A stretch of 64,000 nucleotides of DNA from Bacteroidales bacterium. GTDB taxonomy: Bacteria > Bacteroidota > Bacteroidia > Bacteroidales > UBA10428. The notes below the pieces were generated by a model. That model did not search any database, was not told the DNA's origin, and saw only the letters and a program-made list of their open reading frames with translations. Positions 54,591 to 64,000 of this stretch are shown in pieces (position 1 is the stretch's first letter; every line of letters begins with the position of its first letter). Made by a program: the position numbers and the translations under genes. The stretch spans positions 38,177-102,176 of the forward strand of contig JAFGSZ010000001.1 of the NCBI GenBank assembly GCA_016934395.1. Reading direction: 5' to 3'.

Positions 54591-57500
54591 ATGGTAAAAC
54601 AAATTGATGGTATTAAATATTTTTCTCTGTTAATACTTATGTGGCATTTTTTCTATGCCACTTCTATTGCACAAGAATCGGGTACTGTTAAATTCGAAAA
54701 CATTAGCCTGAAAGACGGATTGTCTCAAAGCTCTGTAAATTGTATAATGCAGGATTCTAAAGGCCTAATGTGGTTTGGCACCGAAGACGGTTTAAATAAA
54801 TACGACGGATATACTTTTACCATTTATAAACCTTCTATTAAAGACAGCTTTAGTATTAGCGATCAAAGAATTATTTCTATATACGAAGACAATGATAGGT
54901 ATATTTGGATAGGTACGGCAAATGGAGGATTAAACAGGTTTGACCGGAACCTTGAACAATTTGTCCATTTTTTACCTCAGGAAAATAATCCGAATAGTAT
55001 AAGCGGAGCACAAATCAATGCTATTTTAAAAGCTTCTGATGGATTACTATGGATAGGGACCAACAACGGAATAAATATTTATAGCCGGGAAAATTCATCT
55101 TTTAGCAGGCCGGCAACAAACTCTAGGATTTCTGAATGGATCAACGAAAAAAGAATTACCTGTCTGATGGAGGATCACGAGCAAAACATTTGGATTGGCA
55201 GTACAGATGGACTATTAAAACTAAACGTACATAAAAATTCTTTTGAAATTTTCCGGAACGATCCCGTTAATCCTGCCAGTTTAAGTAATAACACCATAAC
55301 ATCAATATTTTTAGATAATACCAACCGGATATGGGTGGGTACAGAAAAAGGTTTAAATATGTATCTCGGTGCCGGCGTATTTAAAATATTTGTTCACGAA
55401 AATAATACCAGCTCATTAATTTTCGATCATGTATCCGGCATAATTCAAGACGACAGAAATAATATATGGATCGGCACACGGGGTGGAGGATTAAGCATTT
55501 ATAACCCGGTAGAAAATTTGTTTTCCTCATATCAATATGAAACAAATAATCCATACAGTATTAGTTATAATGAAATTCTTTCCATCCATAAAGACTATTC
55601 CGGTATTATCTGGTTAGCCACTAATGGCCTGGATAAATACAATCCCCATAAAGAAAAATTCAGTCTCTACGATTATATTCCCTACACTAAAGAAAATAAT
55701 GTATACAGAAATATTCACTCCATTTATGAAGACCGGTATGGAGTATTGTGGATAGCCAGTAAAGGTGACGGTATTCACCTGCTGGACCGGCAACATAAAA
55801 GATCAGGAAGAATCTCCTCGATACCCGGTAATGCGAATAGTCTGCCCAGTGATAAGGTCAGGGTAATTAAAGAATTTGAAAACGGGATTGTTTGGATTGG
55901 TACCGATGATAATGGCCTTACAAAAATCACACTCAATAGTGAACGACAACCTGTTTCTTATAAGCATTATAAATTAGGCGGGGTTGGCTCCAATTATATT
56001 ACCAGCAACAGGATTTATTCGATATATAAAGGCAAGAACGGAAGTTTATGGATTGGAACAGATAACGGACTAAACAAATTAGATCCCGAATCTGACATTA
56101 TTAAGCAATATTTACCTGATGAATTTAATGAAAATAGCCTGAATGATCTGGTGGCCTATTCAATATACGGTGATTCGGAAGGAACGATTTGGATAGCAAC
56201 TGATAATGGTATTAATTATTACGATCCGGAAATTGACGGATTTTTTCATTATTTAAAAGACGATGGGGATACGAATACACTTAGTAATAATGAGATATTA
56301 TGTTTTACCGAAGATAATGAAGGTAATATATGGATTGGCACCTACGGTGGTGGTCTGAATAAATTTGATAAAAAAACAAAAAAGTTTTTAAGGTTTTCAT
56401 CAATTAAAGAATTAGCCACGGCAGTAATTTATGGGATAATTGAAGACCGAAATAAAAATTTATGGCTGAGTACAAATAACGGGATTATAGAATTTAATCC
56501 TGAAACTGGTTATTTAAAGCAATTTTCAATTGAAGATGGCCTCCAGAGTAACGAATATAATGGAGGATCATTTTATAAATCAGCTTCAGGTGAAATCTTT
56601 TTTGGGGGACAATATGGTTTTAATTCCTTTTACCCCGAAAAAATTTCATTGGACCAAATGCCACCAAAGCTGATTCTTACAGAACTTAAAATTAAAAACG
56701 TACCCGTTCTTCCGGGAGAAAATTCGCCTATAAAAAAGCATATTTCGGAAGTTAAAAGTATAACCCTGTCTCACGATCAAAATAATTTCACTATTTACTT
56801 TGCAGCACTTCATTACGCCAATCCGCAACACAACTTATACAAGTACAAACTTGAAGGCTTTGATGACGATTGGATTAATGTGGGAATGCAACGATTTGTA
56901 TCCTATACAAGTCTGCCCTATAAAACCTATACCTTTAAAGTAATTGCAGCAAATAGTGATGGCATTTGGAACATGGAAGGCATTGATCTTACCATAAAAG
57001 TATCTTCCCCGTTTTGGCGCAGGTGGTGGTTTGTGGCCTTTATTTTGCTGAGCATTATACTTATTACTGTTTATCTGATACGGGAAAGAAGAAAAAGAAT
57101 TATTACTGAAAAAAGAATACTAAAAGAAAAATTACAAAAGGGAAATGAGGAACTTGAAAAACAGAAACAGGAGATTGCCATTCAGCAACAAGAGTTAAAA
57201 CTCAGGCAAAAAGAAGAAAAGGATGTACGATGGTATAATGAAGGCCTTAATGAATTAGCTGAAGTAATGAGTGACAATAAAGGTGACATATTAAAACTTT
57301 CGAGTAATATTTTATCCTCTATTATTCAATATATTGATGCAAGTACAGGAGGAATATTTTTAATAAATGATGACGATGAAAATAATCAATACCTGGAACT
57401 TGTAGCCAATTACGGTTATAGTATTGAAGAACAAAATAACAGATTTTCAATTGGCGAAGGTCTTGTCGGCATGTGTTTTAAAGAGCAAAAAATAGTTGAA

Positions 57501-57995
57501 ATTGATAAACTCAGTAATAATTATTTTAAAATTTCATCTGGCTTAGGAAGTGAAAAACCAAAGCATATGGTACTTGTTCCGTTAAAACATGATACCACGG
57601 TACTTGGCGTTATGGAACTTGCATCTTTTCAGAAGTTAACAGGTTATAAAATTCTGTTACTTGAAAAGATATCGGAAAATATAACTTCAAATTTGTTTAC
57701 TGAAAGGGCAAATAAAAAGCTAAAAGAAATTCTGGAGAAACTAAATAAGCAAACTGAGGAAATGGCATCAAAAGAGGAAGAATTAAGACAAAATCTTGAA
57801 GAAATGCAAGCCACACAGGAGGAAGCCACCAGGCGCGAAGATGAATTGATTATAATTGCTGAAGAAGCGGCCAGTAAAGAAGAAGAATTAAATGCTGTTA
57901 TTTACGAACTCACTAATAAAATAACTTCTCTTGAGGAAAAATTGAAAAAATCAACTGAGATTGGCAAATCAAAAACCAGGGAAAAATCAATATAA
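54591..57995 (+). CDS. Reg_prop/Y_Y_Y propeller protein with GAF domain and no kinase
   Basis: From the ATG at 54591 the product has 1134 residues and starts with a signal peptide (YFSLLILMWHFFYATSIAQ). The frame extends upstream to a GTG at 54486, but that would bury the signal peptide. Reg_prop blades (MWFGTEDGLNKYDGY, IWIGTRGGGLSIYN and others) and a Y_Y_Y domain (YKLEGFDDDWINV) fill the periplasmic part, with one membrane helix near residue 810. The cytoplasmic part is a coiled coil, a GAF domain (about 880-1040; GLVGMCFKEQKIVEIDKL) and a second coiled coil with EEMQATQEEATRREDE. No HisKA, ATPase, receiver or cyclase is present. It may signal through protein contact, perhaps with the upstream propeller kinase. 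Confidence 0.85.
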   Translation: MVKQIDGIKYFSLLILMWHFFYATSIAQESGTVKFENISLKDGLSQSSVNCIMQDSKGLMWFGTEDGLNKYDGYTFTIYKPSIKDSFSISDQRIISIYEDNDRYIWIGTANGGLNRFDRNLEQFVHFLPQENNPNSISGAQINAILKASDGLLWIGTNNGINIYSRENSSFSRPATNSRISEWINEKRITCLMEDHEQNIWIGSTDGLLKLNVHKNSFEIFRNDPVNPASLSNNTITSIFLDNTNRIWVGTEKGLNMYLGAGVFKIFVHENNTSSLIFDHVSGIIQDDRNNIWIGTRGGGLSIYNPVENLFSSYQYETNNPYSISYNEILSIHKDYSGIIWLATNGLDKYNPHKEKFSLYDYIPYTKENNVYRNIHSIYEDRYGVLWIASKGDGIHLLDRQHKRSGRISSIPGNANSLPSDKVRVIKEFENGIVWIGTDDNGLTKITLNSERQPVSYKHYKLGGVGSNYITSNRIYSIYKGKNGSLWIGTDNGLNKLDPESDIIKQYLPDEFNENSLNDLVAYSIYGDSEGTIWIATDNGINYYDPEIDGFFHYLKDDGDTNTLSNNEILCFTEDNEGNIWIGTYGGGLNKFDKKTKKFLRFSSIKELATAVIYGIIEDRNKNLWLSTNNGIIEFNPETGYLKQFSIEDGLQSNEYNGGSFYKSASGEIFFGGQYGFNSFYPEKISLDQMPPKLILTELKIKNVPVLPGENSPIKKHISEVKSITLSHDQNNFTIYFAALHYANPQHNLYKYKLEGFDDDWINVGMQRFVSYTSLPYKTYTFKVIAANSDGIWNMEGIDLTIKVSSPFWRRWWFVAFILLSIILITVYLIRERRKRIITEKRILKEKLQKGNEELEKQKQEIAIQQQELKLRQKEEKDVRWYNEGLNELAEVMSDNKGDILKLSSNILSSIIQYIDASTGGIFLINDDDENNQYLELVANYGYSIEEQNNRFSIGEGLVGMCFKEQKIVEIDKLSNNYFKISSGLGSEKPKHMVLVPLKHDTTVLGVMELASFQKLTGYKILLLEKISENITSNLFTERANKKLKEILEKLNKQTEEMASKEEELRQNLEEMQATQEEATRREDELIIIAEEAASKEEELNAVIYELTNKITSLEEKLKKSTEIGKSKTREKSI

Positions 57996-58175
57996 ATCTA
58001 CCTTTTCCAATCTTCCGGCCGATGTATTTCTAAGAATATTTCTTATCCTGTTAAAACAACTGCCGGTTTAACTTTCACCTCACCACAGAATTCAAGCATC
58101 TATATATTTATTTTTAATATCCACATGAAATGTAAATCGCAAAGATTTTAATAATTATGAAAAATTAATTAGTAA

Positions 58176-58190
58176 ACGTATTTTTTACGT
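58176..58190. promoter_or_regulatory. inverted repeat, candidate operator of the Nudix regulator
   Basis: ACGTA and TACGT form a perfect inverted repeat separated by five T residues, five bases upstream of the TTTG -33 element of the regulator gene. Position suggests autoregulation of the xylose operon. Confidence 0.45.
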
Positions 58191-58194
58191 AAAG

Positions 58195-58224
58195 TTTGAT
58201 AATATTAGTAATTATTTATATTTT
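58195..58224 (+). promoter_or_regulatory. Bacteroidota-type promoter of the xylose operon
   Basis: TTTG at 58195-58198 and TATATTTT at 58217-58224 (one change from TAnnTTTG) are 18 bases apart. The regulator's ATG at 58246 lies 21 bases downstream. Confidence 0.55.
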
Positions 58225-58245
58225 TACTCCCAGTTTAAATAATTT

Positions 58246-58977
58246 ATGGTAATACAATTAAATCCGCATATTTCTGTAGATATTGTTGTCTTTGGTTTTG
58301 ATGACAACCAGCTGAAAGTTTTATTAATTAATGATCATTATACTAAAAACGGGAAACAGAAACATTTAATAAAGCTCCCCGGAAACCTGATTATGCGAAA
58401 AGAGCCTTTGGCCCGTTCTGCAGAAAGGATACTGACAGAACTTACTGGTTTAAGAAATATTTACCTGAATCAATTTGGCGTATTTGATGATCCTGCCAGG
58501 CTTCATCCTCCTGAAAGCCTCGAATGGCTGCAGGATACTACTTCTTTGCCTATAGACCGCGTTGTTACAATCTCCTATTATTCACTGATAAAAATAAATT
58601 CGGGAAGTAATAATTTATCCCTTTCACCAGAAGCAGAGTGGTTCCCAATAAATGAAGTTCCTGAATTAATATTCGACCATAATCAGATTGTTGAAGCCGG
58701 ATTAGATATTTTGCGTAAAGAATTCCTTACAGAACCCCTTTGTTTTGAATTGTTGCCAGAAAAATTCATGCTAAACCAGCTCCAGAAAATCTACGAAATA
58801 ATATTAGGATTTGAATTGGATAACAGAAACTTCAGAAAACGAATAAACCGGCTTGAATATATTATCCCTCTTAATGAAAGGCAAACAGGCGTAGCGCATA
58901 AACCTGCACGCCTTTATAAATTTGATAAACAAAAATACAACGATTTAGAAAAACAACATACAGGATTTGTGGTTTAA
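58246..58977 (+). CDS. Nudix-domain transcriptional regulator (NrtR/AraR-like)
   Basis: The 243-residue protein joins an N-terminal Nudix-like domain (VDIVVFGFDDNQLKVLLIND) to a C-terminal winged helix (about residues 160-240; LLPEKFMLNQLQKIYEIILG, NFRKRINRLEYIIPL). The Nudix box is degenerate: SAERILTELTGL replaces the REUxEE core, so hydrolase activity is unlikely and the domain probably senses a metabolite. Bacteroidota use such Nudix repressors for pentose regulons (AraR of Bacteroides). Here the gene leads xylB, a beta-xylosidase and xylA, so a xylose-related effector is inferred. A palindrome and promoter lie directly upstream. Confidence 0.85.
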   Translation: MVIQLNPHISVDIVVFGFDDNQLKVLLINDHYTKNGKQKHLIKLPGNLIMRKEPLARSAERILTELTGLRNIYLNQFGVFDDPARLHPPESLEWLQDTTSLPIDRVVTISYYSLIKINSGSNNLSLSPEAEWFPINEVPELIFDHNQIVEAGLDILRKEFLTEPLCFELLPEKFMLNQLQKIYEIILGFELDNRNFRKRINRLEYIIPLNERQTGVAHKPARLYKFDKQKYNDLEKQHTGFVV

Positions 58978-59004
58978 ATAATTACTAACTTAATACTCAT
59001 TATT

Positions 59005-60489
59005 ATGTATCTTCTTGGTTTCGATATTGGATCTTCATCAATAAAGGTAAGTTTACTTGAGGTTTCAAGCGGCAAGTGCCTGGCATCATCATTTCAGCCC
59101 AAGCAAGAGATGGAAATGATTGCACATAAACCAGGATGGGCTGAGCAAGAACCTGAAGCTTGGTGGAGAAATTTAAAGCTTGCTCTTTCTGATGTATTAC
59201 AACAAACCAAAGTAAATAAAAATGATATTAAAAGTATAGGTATTTCCTATCAAATGCATGGTTTGGTAATCACCGATAAAAATCAAAAAGTGTTAAGACC
59301 TTCGATCATTTGGTGCGACAGTCGGGCAGTGCAAATTGGAAATTCCGCATTCGAAGCTCTGGGTGAAGAAAAATGTCTGCAAAGTCTGCTGAATTCCCCT
59401 GGAAATTTTACAGCGGCAAAACTAATGTGGGTAAAAGAAAATGAGCCGGAATTATTCAAGAAGATCGATAAAATTATGTTACCCGGCGACTACATTGCCA
59501 TGAAATTATCCGGAAAAATCAACACTACTTCAAGTGGTCTTTCCGAAGGGATTTTCTGGGATTTTCAAAACAATTCCGTTTCAGAATTAATACTTAATTA
59601 TTTTAAATTCGATAAAGATATTCTCCCTGAAATTGTACCTACTTTTTCAGTTCAGGGTGAACTTAGCAAGGATGCAGCAGATGAACTTGGTCTTAAAGCC
59701 GGAACCCTTATCGGATACAGAGCCGGAGACCAGCCCAACAACGCATTTTCATTAAATGTATTAAATCCCGGTGAAATTGCAGCCACTGCCGGCACATCTG
59801 GCGTTGTATATGGAGTAAGCGATGTCGTTAAATATGATCCTCCATCACGGGTAAATTCATTTGCTCATGTTAATCACAGTCCTGGAAAAAACAGATTAGG
59901 CATACTGCTCTGTGTTAACGGCACCGGTATTATGAATTCCTGGTTAAAAAGAAACCTGGGTGCATCGCTGGATTATGAAGAGATGAATCATCTGGCCGGC
60001 AAAATCCCGGTAGGTTCAGAAGGTGTTTTAGTGCTTCCATTTGGTAACGGCGCCGAACGTATGCTGGGAAATAAGGATTTAGGCGCTTCTGTTTATAACC
60101 TGAATTTTAACATTCACAACAAGGCCCACCTTTTAAGAGCTGCCCAGGAAGGAATTGTATTTGCTTTTAAATACGGAATAGATATCATGAAAAATATGGG
60201 CATCTCTCCGAAAGTAATTCGTGCCGGAAATGCAAATATGTTCTTAAGCCCAATATTTAGAGATACCCTTGCGGGAATAACCGGAGCACGGATTGAATTG
60301 TACAATACTGATGGCGCCCAGGGAGCTGCTCTTGGTGCAGGCATTGGAGCGGGAATTTATAAATCTTTTGATGAAGCTTTCAAAAATTTAAATAAAATTA
60401 AAACAATAGATCCGGATCCTGATAAAAAGGACCAACTTCACCAGGCATATGTACTATGGAAGGAGCAATTAGAAAAAGCAATGAATTAA
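59005..60489 (+). CDS. xylB: xylulokinase
   Basis: Xylulokinase phosphorylates D-xylulose for entry to the pentose phosphate pathway. The 494-residue FGGY kinase has LLGFDIGSSSIKVSLLE (phosphate loop), GWAEQEPEAWWRN, SYQMHGLVI, SIIWCDSRA, MLPGDYIAMKLSG, the catalytic Asp region in GYRAGDQPNNAF, TAGTSGVVYG, and the C-terminal DGAQGAALGAGIGAGIY. It starts 27 bases after the Nudix regulator and ends 18 bases before the beta-xylosidase gene. Confidence 0.94.
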   Translation: MYLLGFDIGSSSIKVSLLEVSSGKCLASSFQPKQEMEMIAHKPGWAEQEPEAWWRNLKLALSDVLQQTKVNKNDIKSIGISYQMHGLVITDKNQKVLRPSIIWCDSRAVQIGNSAFEALGEEKCLQSLLNSPGNFTAAKLMWVKENEPELFKKIDKIMLPGDYIAMKLSGKINTTSSGLSEGIFWDFQNNSVSELILNYFKFDKDILPEIVPTFSVQGELSKDAADELGLKAGTLIGYRAGDQPNNAFSLNVLNPGEIAATAGTSGVVYGVSDVVKYDPPSRVNSFAHVNHSPGKNRLGILLCVNGTGIMNSWLKRNLGASLDYEEMNHLAGKIPVGSEGVLVLPFGNGAERMLGNKDLGASVYNLNFNIHNKAHLLRAAQEGIVFAFKYGIDIMKNMGISPKVIRAGNANMFLSPIFRDTLAGITGARIELYNTDGAQGAALGAGIGAGIYKSFDEAFKNLNKIKTIDPDPDKKDQLHQAYVLWKEQLEKAMN

Positions 60490-60507
60490 TTCACAATATT
60501 AAAGATT

Positions 60508-62727
60508 ATGAATAATAAACTCTTTTATTCTATTATTATCTTTTTTATGTTATTTGCCTGTAAAACTTCAGACAAACCCATAAAGGACATAAACCTTTCT
60601 GATCTGGAGCCTTTCAGGAATTATACATTGCCTTTGGACGAGCGGGTGGATGATCTGATCTCAAAACTCACCCTTGAGGAAAAAGCACAACAAATGATGC
60701 ATGCTGCCCCTGCCATTGAACGCCTGGGTATTCCAGCGTACAACTGGTGGAGCGAAGCGCTTCACGGGGTGGCCCGAGCAGGCCGGGCTACTGTATTTCC
60801 CCAGGCAATCGGTCTGGCGGCAACTTTCGATGAAGATCTTTTATTCAGAGTATCATCTGTTATTTCAGACGAGGCAAGAGCTATGTACAATGCTGCCATA
60901 AATAAAAATTATTATAACCAATACCAGGGACTAACATTTTGGTCACCCAATGTAAATATTTTTCGAGATCCAAGATGGGGCCGCGGACAAGAAACTTATG
61001 GTGAAGATCCATTCCTTTCGGGTAGTTTAGGAACTGCATTTGTTCATGGTCTGCAGGCAGATAATCCGAATTATCTTAAAGCTGCAGCATGTGCAAAGCA
61101 TTATGCCGTACACAGCGGTCCGGAAGGATTACGACACGAATTTAATGCCAAAGCCAGTCCGAAGGATCTTTTTGAAACCTATCTTCCACAGTTTAAAATG
61201 CTTGTGGATGCAGGTGTGGAAGCTGTGATGTGTGCATACAACCGTACAAACGACGAAGCCTGCTGTGGCAGTGAATATATGCTGACCGAAGTTTTAAGGA
61301 AAGATTGGGGGTTTAAGGGTCATATTGTTAGTGACTGTGGTGCCATACTGGATATTCATGCTCATCACAAGGTAACATCAACTCCTGAAGAATCTGCGGC
61401 CCTGGCTATAAAAAGCGGCGTGAACCTGAATTGTGGAACAGTATTTAGTAGTATCCCTGCGGCTGTTGAAAATGGATTATTAACCGAAAAAGAAGTGGAC
61501 CAGGCTTTAAAAACACTATTAATAACCCGTTTTAAGCTGGGTTTATTTGATCCTCCGGAACGCAACCCATATAACAACATCAGCGAAAATTTAATCCACA
61601 GCGTTGATCATATAAAGTTGTCACGCGAAGCTGCACAAAAATCTATTGTTCTTTTAAGAAATAAAAATAATGTTTTACCCCTGCCAAAAGACCTGGAACA
61701 AATTTTTGTTACCGGCCCAATAGCAGCAAATGTGGATGTTTTGTTGGGTAATTATTATGGACTTTCTGACAATATGGTGACTATACTTGAAGGAATTGTA
61801 GGTAAAGTGGAAAACAGCACTGCCATTAATTATACACATGGAGTATTATTCGACAGGGAAAATCTGAATCCACTGGATTGGAGTACCGGAAATGCAAGGT
61901 ATTCAAATGCTACAATAGCAGTTGTTGGCAGCACACCTCTTATTGAGGGTGAAGAAGGTGAAGCAATAGCATCTAAAGAAAGAGGAGACCGTTCCCGAAT
62001 TGATTTACCATTAAATCAACTGAATTATATTCGCCATCTTCGCGAAGCCAGTGGAGATAAACCTTTAATTGTTGTGGTAACCGGCGGTAGCCCTCTGGCA
62101 ATGGAAGAAATTCAGGAATTGGCAGATGCTGTATTATTTGTCTGGTATCCCGGTGAACAGGGTGGAAATGCTGTGGCTGATATTATTTTCGGCGATGCAG
62201 TTCCTTCCGGCAGATTGCCTGTTACTTTTCCAAAATCTACAAAACAGCTTCCTCCATATAATGAATATAGTATGGTTGGCAGAGGATATCGATATATGGA
62301 AGAGGATCCTCTTTATCCCTTTGGCTTTGGCTTAAGTTTTACACAGTTTGAATATTCCGGCCTTCAATTAAGTGCTTCTCAAATATCAAAAAAAGACAGC
62401 ATAATTGCTGAATTTACTATCTCAAATACCGGAAGTGTGGCAGGTGAAGAAATCGTACAATTGTATTTAACCGATATCGAAGCTTCATTCAGGGTGCCAA
62501 AATACAGTTTAAAAGGATTTAAAACCGTAACTCTAGAGCCGGGTGAAAGCAAAAATATTACATTTAAAATTACACCTGAAATGATGGCATCGGTAGATTT
62601 AAATGGCATAAATATTATTGAACCGGGAAAAATAAAAATAACTATAGGTGGGTCATCGCCCGGAAACAGAAGTCAGGAACTTGGCGCTCCTAAGCCATTG
62701 GAGGCTCAATTTTCAGTGGGATTATAG
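60508..62727 (+). CDS. GH3 beta-xylosidase/beta-glucosidase lipoprotein
   Basis: A 739-residue exo-glycosidase anchored as a lipoprotein (signal IIIFFMLFACKTS, lipid-bearing Cys18). The GH3 N domain starts at LPLDERVDDLISKLTLEEKA and contains YNWWSEALHGVARAG, NIFRDPRWGRGQETYGEDPF, KHYAVHSGPE and the nucleophile Asp in HIVSDCGAIL. SGVNLNCGTVF is typical of xylosidase-type members. The C domain (VVVTGGSPLAMEE) and an Fn3-like tail (LYLTDIEASFRVPKYSLKGF) complete it. No PA14 insert is present. The xylose operon position makes xylan oligosaccharides the likely substrate. Confidence 0.9.
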   Translation: MNNKLFYSIIIFFMLFACKTSDKPIKDINLSDLEPFRNYTLPLDERVDDLISKLTLEEKAQQMMHAAPAIERLGIPAYNWWSEALHGVARAGRATVFPQAIGLAATFDEDLLFRVSSVISDEARAMYNAAINKNYYNQYQGLTFWSPNVNIFRDPRWGRGQETYGEDPFLSGSLGTAFVHGLQADNPNYLKAAACAKHYAVHSGPEGLRHEFNAKASPKDLFETYLPQFKMLVDAGVEAVMCAYNRTNDEACCGSEYMLTEVLRKDWGFKGHIVSDCGAILDIHAHHKVTSTPEESAALAIKSGVNLNCGTVFSSIPAAVENGLLTEKEVDQALKTLLITRFKLGLFDPPERNPYNNISENLIHSVDHIKLSREAAQKSIVLLRNKNNVLPLPKDLEQIFVTGPIAANVDVLLGNYYGLSDNMVTILEGIVGKVENSTAINYTHGVLFDRENLNPLDWSTGNARYSNATIAVVGSTPLIEGEEGEAIASKERGDRSRIDLPLNQLNYIRHLREASGDKPLIVVVTGGSPLAMEEIQELADAVLFVWYPGEQGGNAVADIIFGDAVPSGRLPVTFPKSTKQLPPYNEYSMVGRGYRYMEEDPLYPFGFGLSFTQFEYSGLQLSASQISKKDSIIAEFTISNTGSVAGEEIVQLYLTDIEASFRVPKYSLKGFKTVTLEPGESKNITFKITPEMMASVDLNGINIIEPGKIKITIGGSSPGNRSQELGAPKPLEAQFSVGL

Positions 62728-62792
62728 ATTATTTAAAATGAAATAACAACAACTTATAAAAGTAAAATACATATTATTTAAATTTTAAACAT

Positions 62793-64000
62793 ATGGAATA
62801 TTTAGTAGGAAATAAGGAATATTTTCCCGGAATCGGGAAGATAAAGTTTGAGGGTAAAAGTTCAAAAAACCCTTTGGCATACAAATTTTATGATGAGAAA
62901 AAAGTAGTAGGTGGAAAAACCATGAAAGAACACCTTCGTTTTGCCCTGGCTTACTGGCATACAATGTGCGGTACCGGTGGTGATCCATTTGGTCCCGGAA
63001 CCCAGATATTCCCCTGGGCAGTTGGAAAAGATCCCATTACTCTGGCAAAACAAAAAATGGATGCCGCATTTGAAATAATGACCAAAATGGGAATTCCGTA
63101 TTATTGTTTTCACGATATGGATGTAGTGGATGAAGGCGATACTATTGCAGAAACTGAAAAAAGACTGCAGACTATGGTAGATTATGCCAAACAAAAGCAA
63201 AAAGATTCAGGAGTAAAATTATTATGGGGTACTGCCAACCTGTTTTCCAATCCACGATACATGAATGGTGCTGCAACAAATCCAGACTTTAATGTAATTA
63301 CCTATGGCGCAACACAGGTAAAAAATGCACTGGATGCAACTATTGCACTTGGTGGTGAAAATTATGTGTTCTGGGGTGGTCGTGAAGGTTATATGTCTCT
63401 TTTGAATACAAACATGAAAAGGGAACTGGAGCATATGGCTAAATTTCTGCACCTGGCAAAAGATTATGCCAGAAAGCAGGGATTCAAGGGAACATTCCTT
63501 ATTGAGCCCAAACCAATGGAACCCACAAAACATCAATATGACTACGACACAGCAACGGTTATTGCCTTCCTTGAAAAATATGGATTAGCTGGCGATTTCA
63601 AACTAAACATTGAAGTTAACCATGCCACTTTAGCTGGTCATACATTCCAGCACGAGTTACAAACTGCTGCAGATGCAGGATTATTTGGCAGTATTGATGC
63701 AAACCGTGGCGATTATCAAAATGGCTGGGATACCGATCAGTTCCCATTAAGCATTTACGAAACCACCGAAGCTATGCTCGTAATTCTTGAAGCAGGGGGC
63801 TTTACTACCGGTGGAATTAATTTTGATGCTAAAACACGCAGAAATTCTACTGATATGGAAGATATCTTTATTGCCCATATAACCGGAATGGATGTATTTG
63901 CACGTTCCCTGGAAATTGCACATAATGTGCTGGCAAATTCAGATTACAAGAAAATGAGAAAAGAGCGTTATGCTTCATTTGATTCAGGAAACGGGAAAGC
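62793..64000 (+). CDS. xylA: xylose isomerase (3' end beyond window)
   Basis: Xylose isomerase converts D-xylose to D-xylulose with divalent metal ions. The frame opens at ATG 62793 and runs past the window end, giving 402 residues of an expected ~440. Motifs are [32 protein letters not shown], the active-site His107/Asp110 in [18 protein letters not shown], the metal site [29 protein letters not shown] and SIDANRGD. It is the group with the N-terminal extension common in Bacteroidota. A 65-base gap follows the GH3 gene; no terminator is seen there. Confidence 0.95.
   Translation, partial: MEYLVGNKEYFPGIGKIKFEGKSSKNPLAYKFYDEKKVVGGKTMKEHLRFALAYWHTMCGTGGDPFGPGTQIFPWAVGKDPITLAKQKMDAAFEIMTKMGIPYYCFHDMDVVDEGDTIAETEKRLQTMVDYAKQKQKDSGVKLLWGTANLFSNPRYMNGAATNPDFNVITYGATQVKNALDATIALGGENYVFWGGREGYMSLLNTNMKRELEHMAKFLHLAKDYARKQGFKGTFLIEPKPMEPTKHQYDYDTATVIAFLEKYGLAGDFKLNIEVNHATLAGHTFQHELQTAADAGLFGSIDANRGDYQNGWDTDQFPLSIYETTEAMLVILEAGGFTTGGINFDAKTRRNSTDMEDIFIAHITGMDVFARSLEIAHNVLANSDYKKMRKERYASFDSGNGK

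Noticed and set aside
62862..63536. Two minus-strand frames across the xylose isomerase gene
   Set aside because: They are antisense to strongly conserved xylA motifs, so they are shadows of the real gene that leaves the window.

Overview
The window looks like the chromosome of a Bacteroidota bacterium, probably an anaerobic or fermentative saccharolytic one near the Marinilabiliales/Bacteroidales; I cannot resolve the genus. The evidence is low GC, TTTG/TAnnTTTG-type promoters, few Shine-Dalgarno sites, Reg_prop/Y_Y_Y sensor proteins, a GYDIA-type GHMP kinase, a Nudix-type sugar regulator and an [FeFe] hydrogenase operon. No insertion sequences, prophage or CRISPR arrays were seen.

Layout. 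0-3.4 kb: rplS converging on an AsmA-like protein. 3.7-9.9 kb: a PAS-GAF protein, a large MASE1 hybrid histidine kinase and a REC-histidine kinase. 10.0-10.4 kb: tRNA-Arg(ACG) followed by a tandem tRNA-tail repeat with foldable modules. 10.4-14.2 kb: a GroES-like protein, a glycosyltransferase with no normal start codon, an ATP-type phosphofructokinase and a lysozyme-like hypothetical.

14.2-25.2 kb (minus strand) is the most striking part. Four leucine-degradation-type genes (methylcrotonyl-CoA carboxylase beta, methylglutaconyl-CoA hydratase, biotin-carboxylase subunit, acyl-CoA dehydrogenase) run directly into type 2 IPP isomerase, HMG-CoA reductase, a GYDIA GHMP kinase, diphosphomevalonate decarboxylase and mevalonate kinase. 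Read in order of chemistry, the block encodes isovaleryl-CoA -> HMG-CoA -> mevalonate -> IPP/DMAPP. Neither HMG-CoA synthase nor HMG-CoA lyase lies in the block.

27.3-43.6 kb is a sugar-acid and disaccharide region. A minus-strand run (LacI regulator, fructuronate-reductase-like SDR, PPi-type phosphofructokinase, VanZ-like protein, HAD hydrolase, nickel-pincer LarA-like racemase/epimerase, Gfo/Idh oxidoreductase, PdxB, 6-phosphogluconate dehydrogenase) lies opposite a GH94 cellobiose phosphorylase and a KDPG aldolase plus TRAP transporter operon. Palindromic LacI-type operator candidates lie in the divergent region and before the aldolase.

43.8-49.3 kb is a trimeric NAD-linked [FeFe] hydrogenase (HydC, HydB fused to a GltD-like module, HydA). 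50.5-58 kb holds two large periplasmic propeller sensors, one with a kinase and one without. 58.2-64 kb is a xylose operon: Nudix regulator, xylulokinase, GH3 beta-xylosidase and a xylose isomerase cut by the window end. Together the genes suggest plant-polysaccharide sugar and uronate use with hydrogen-linked redox balancing.
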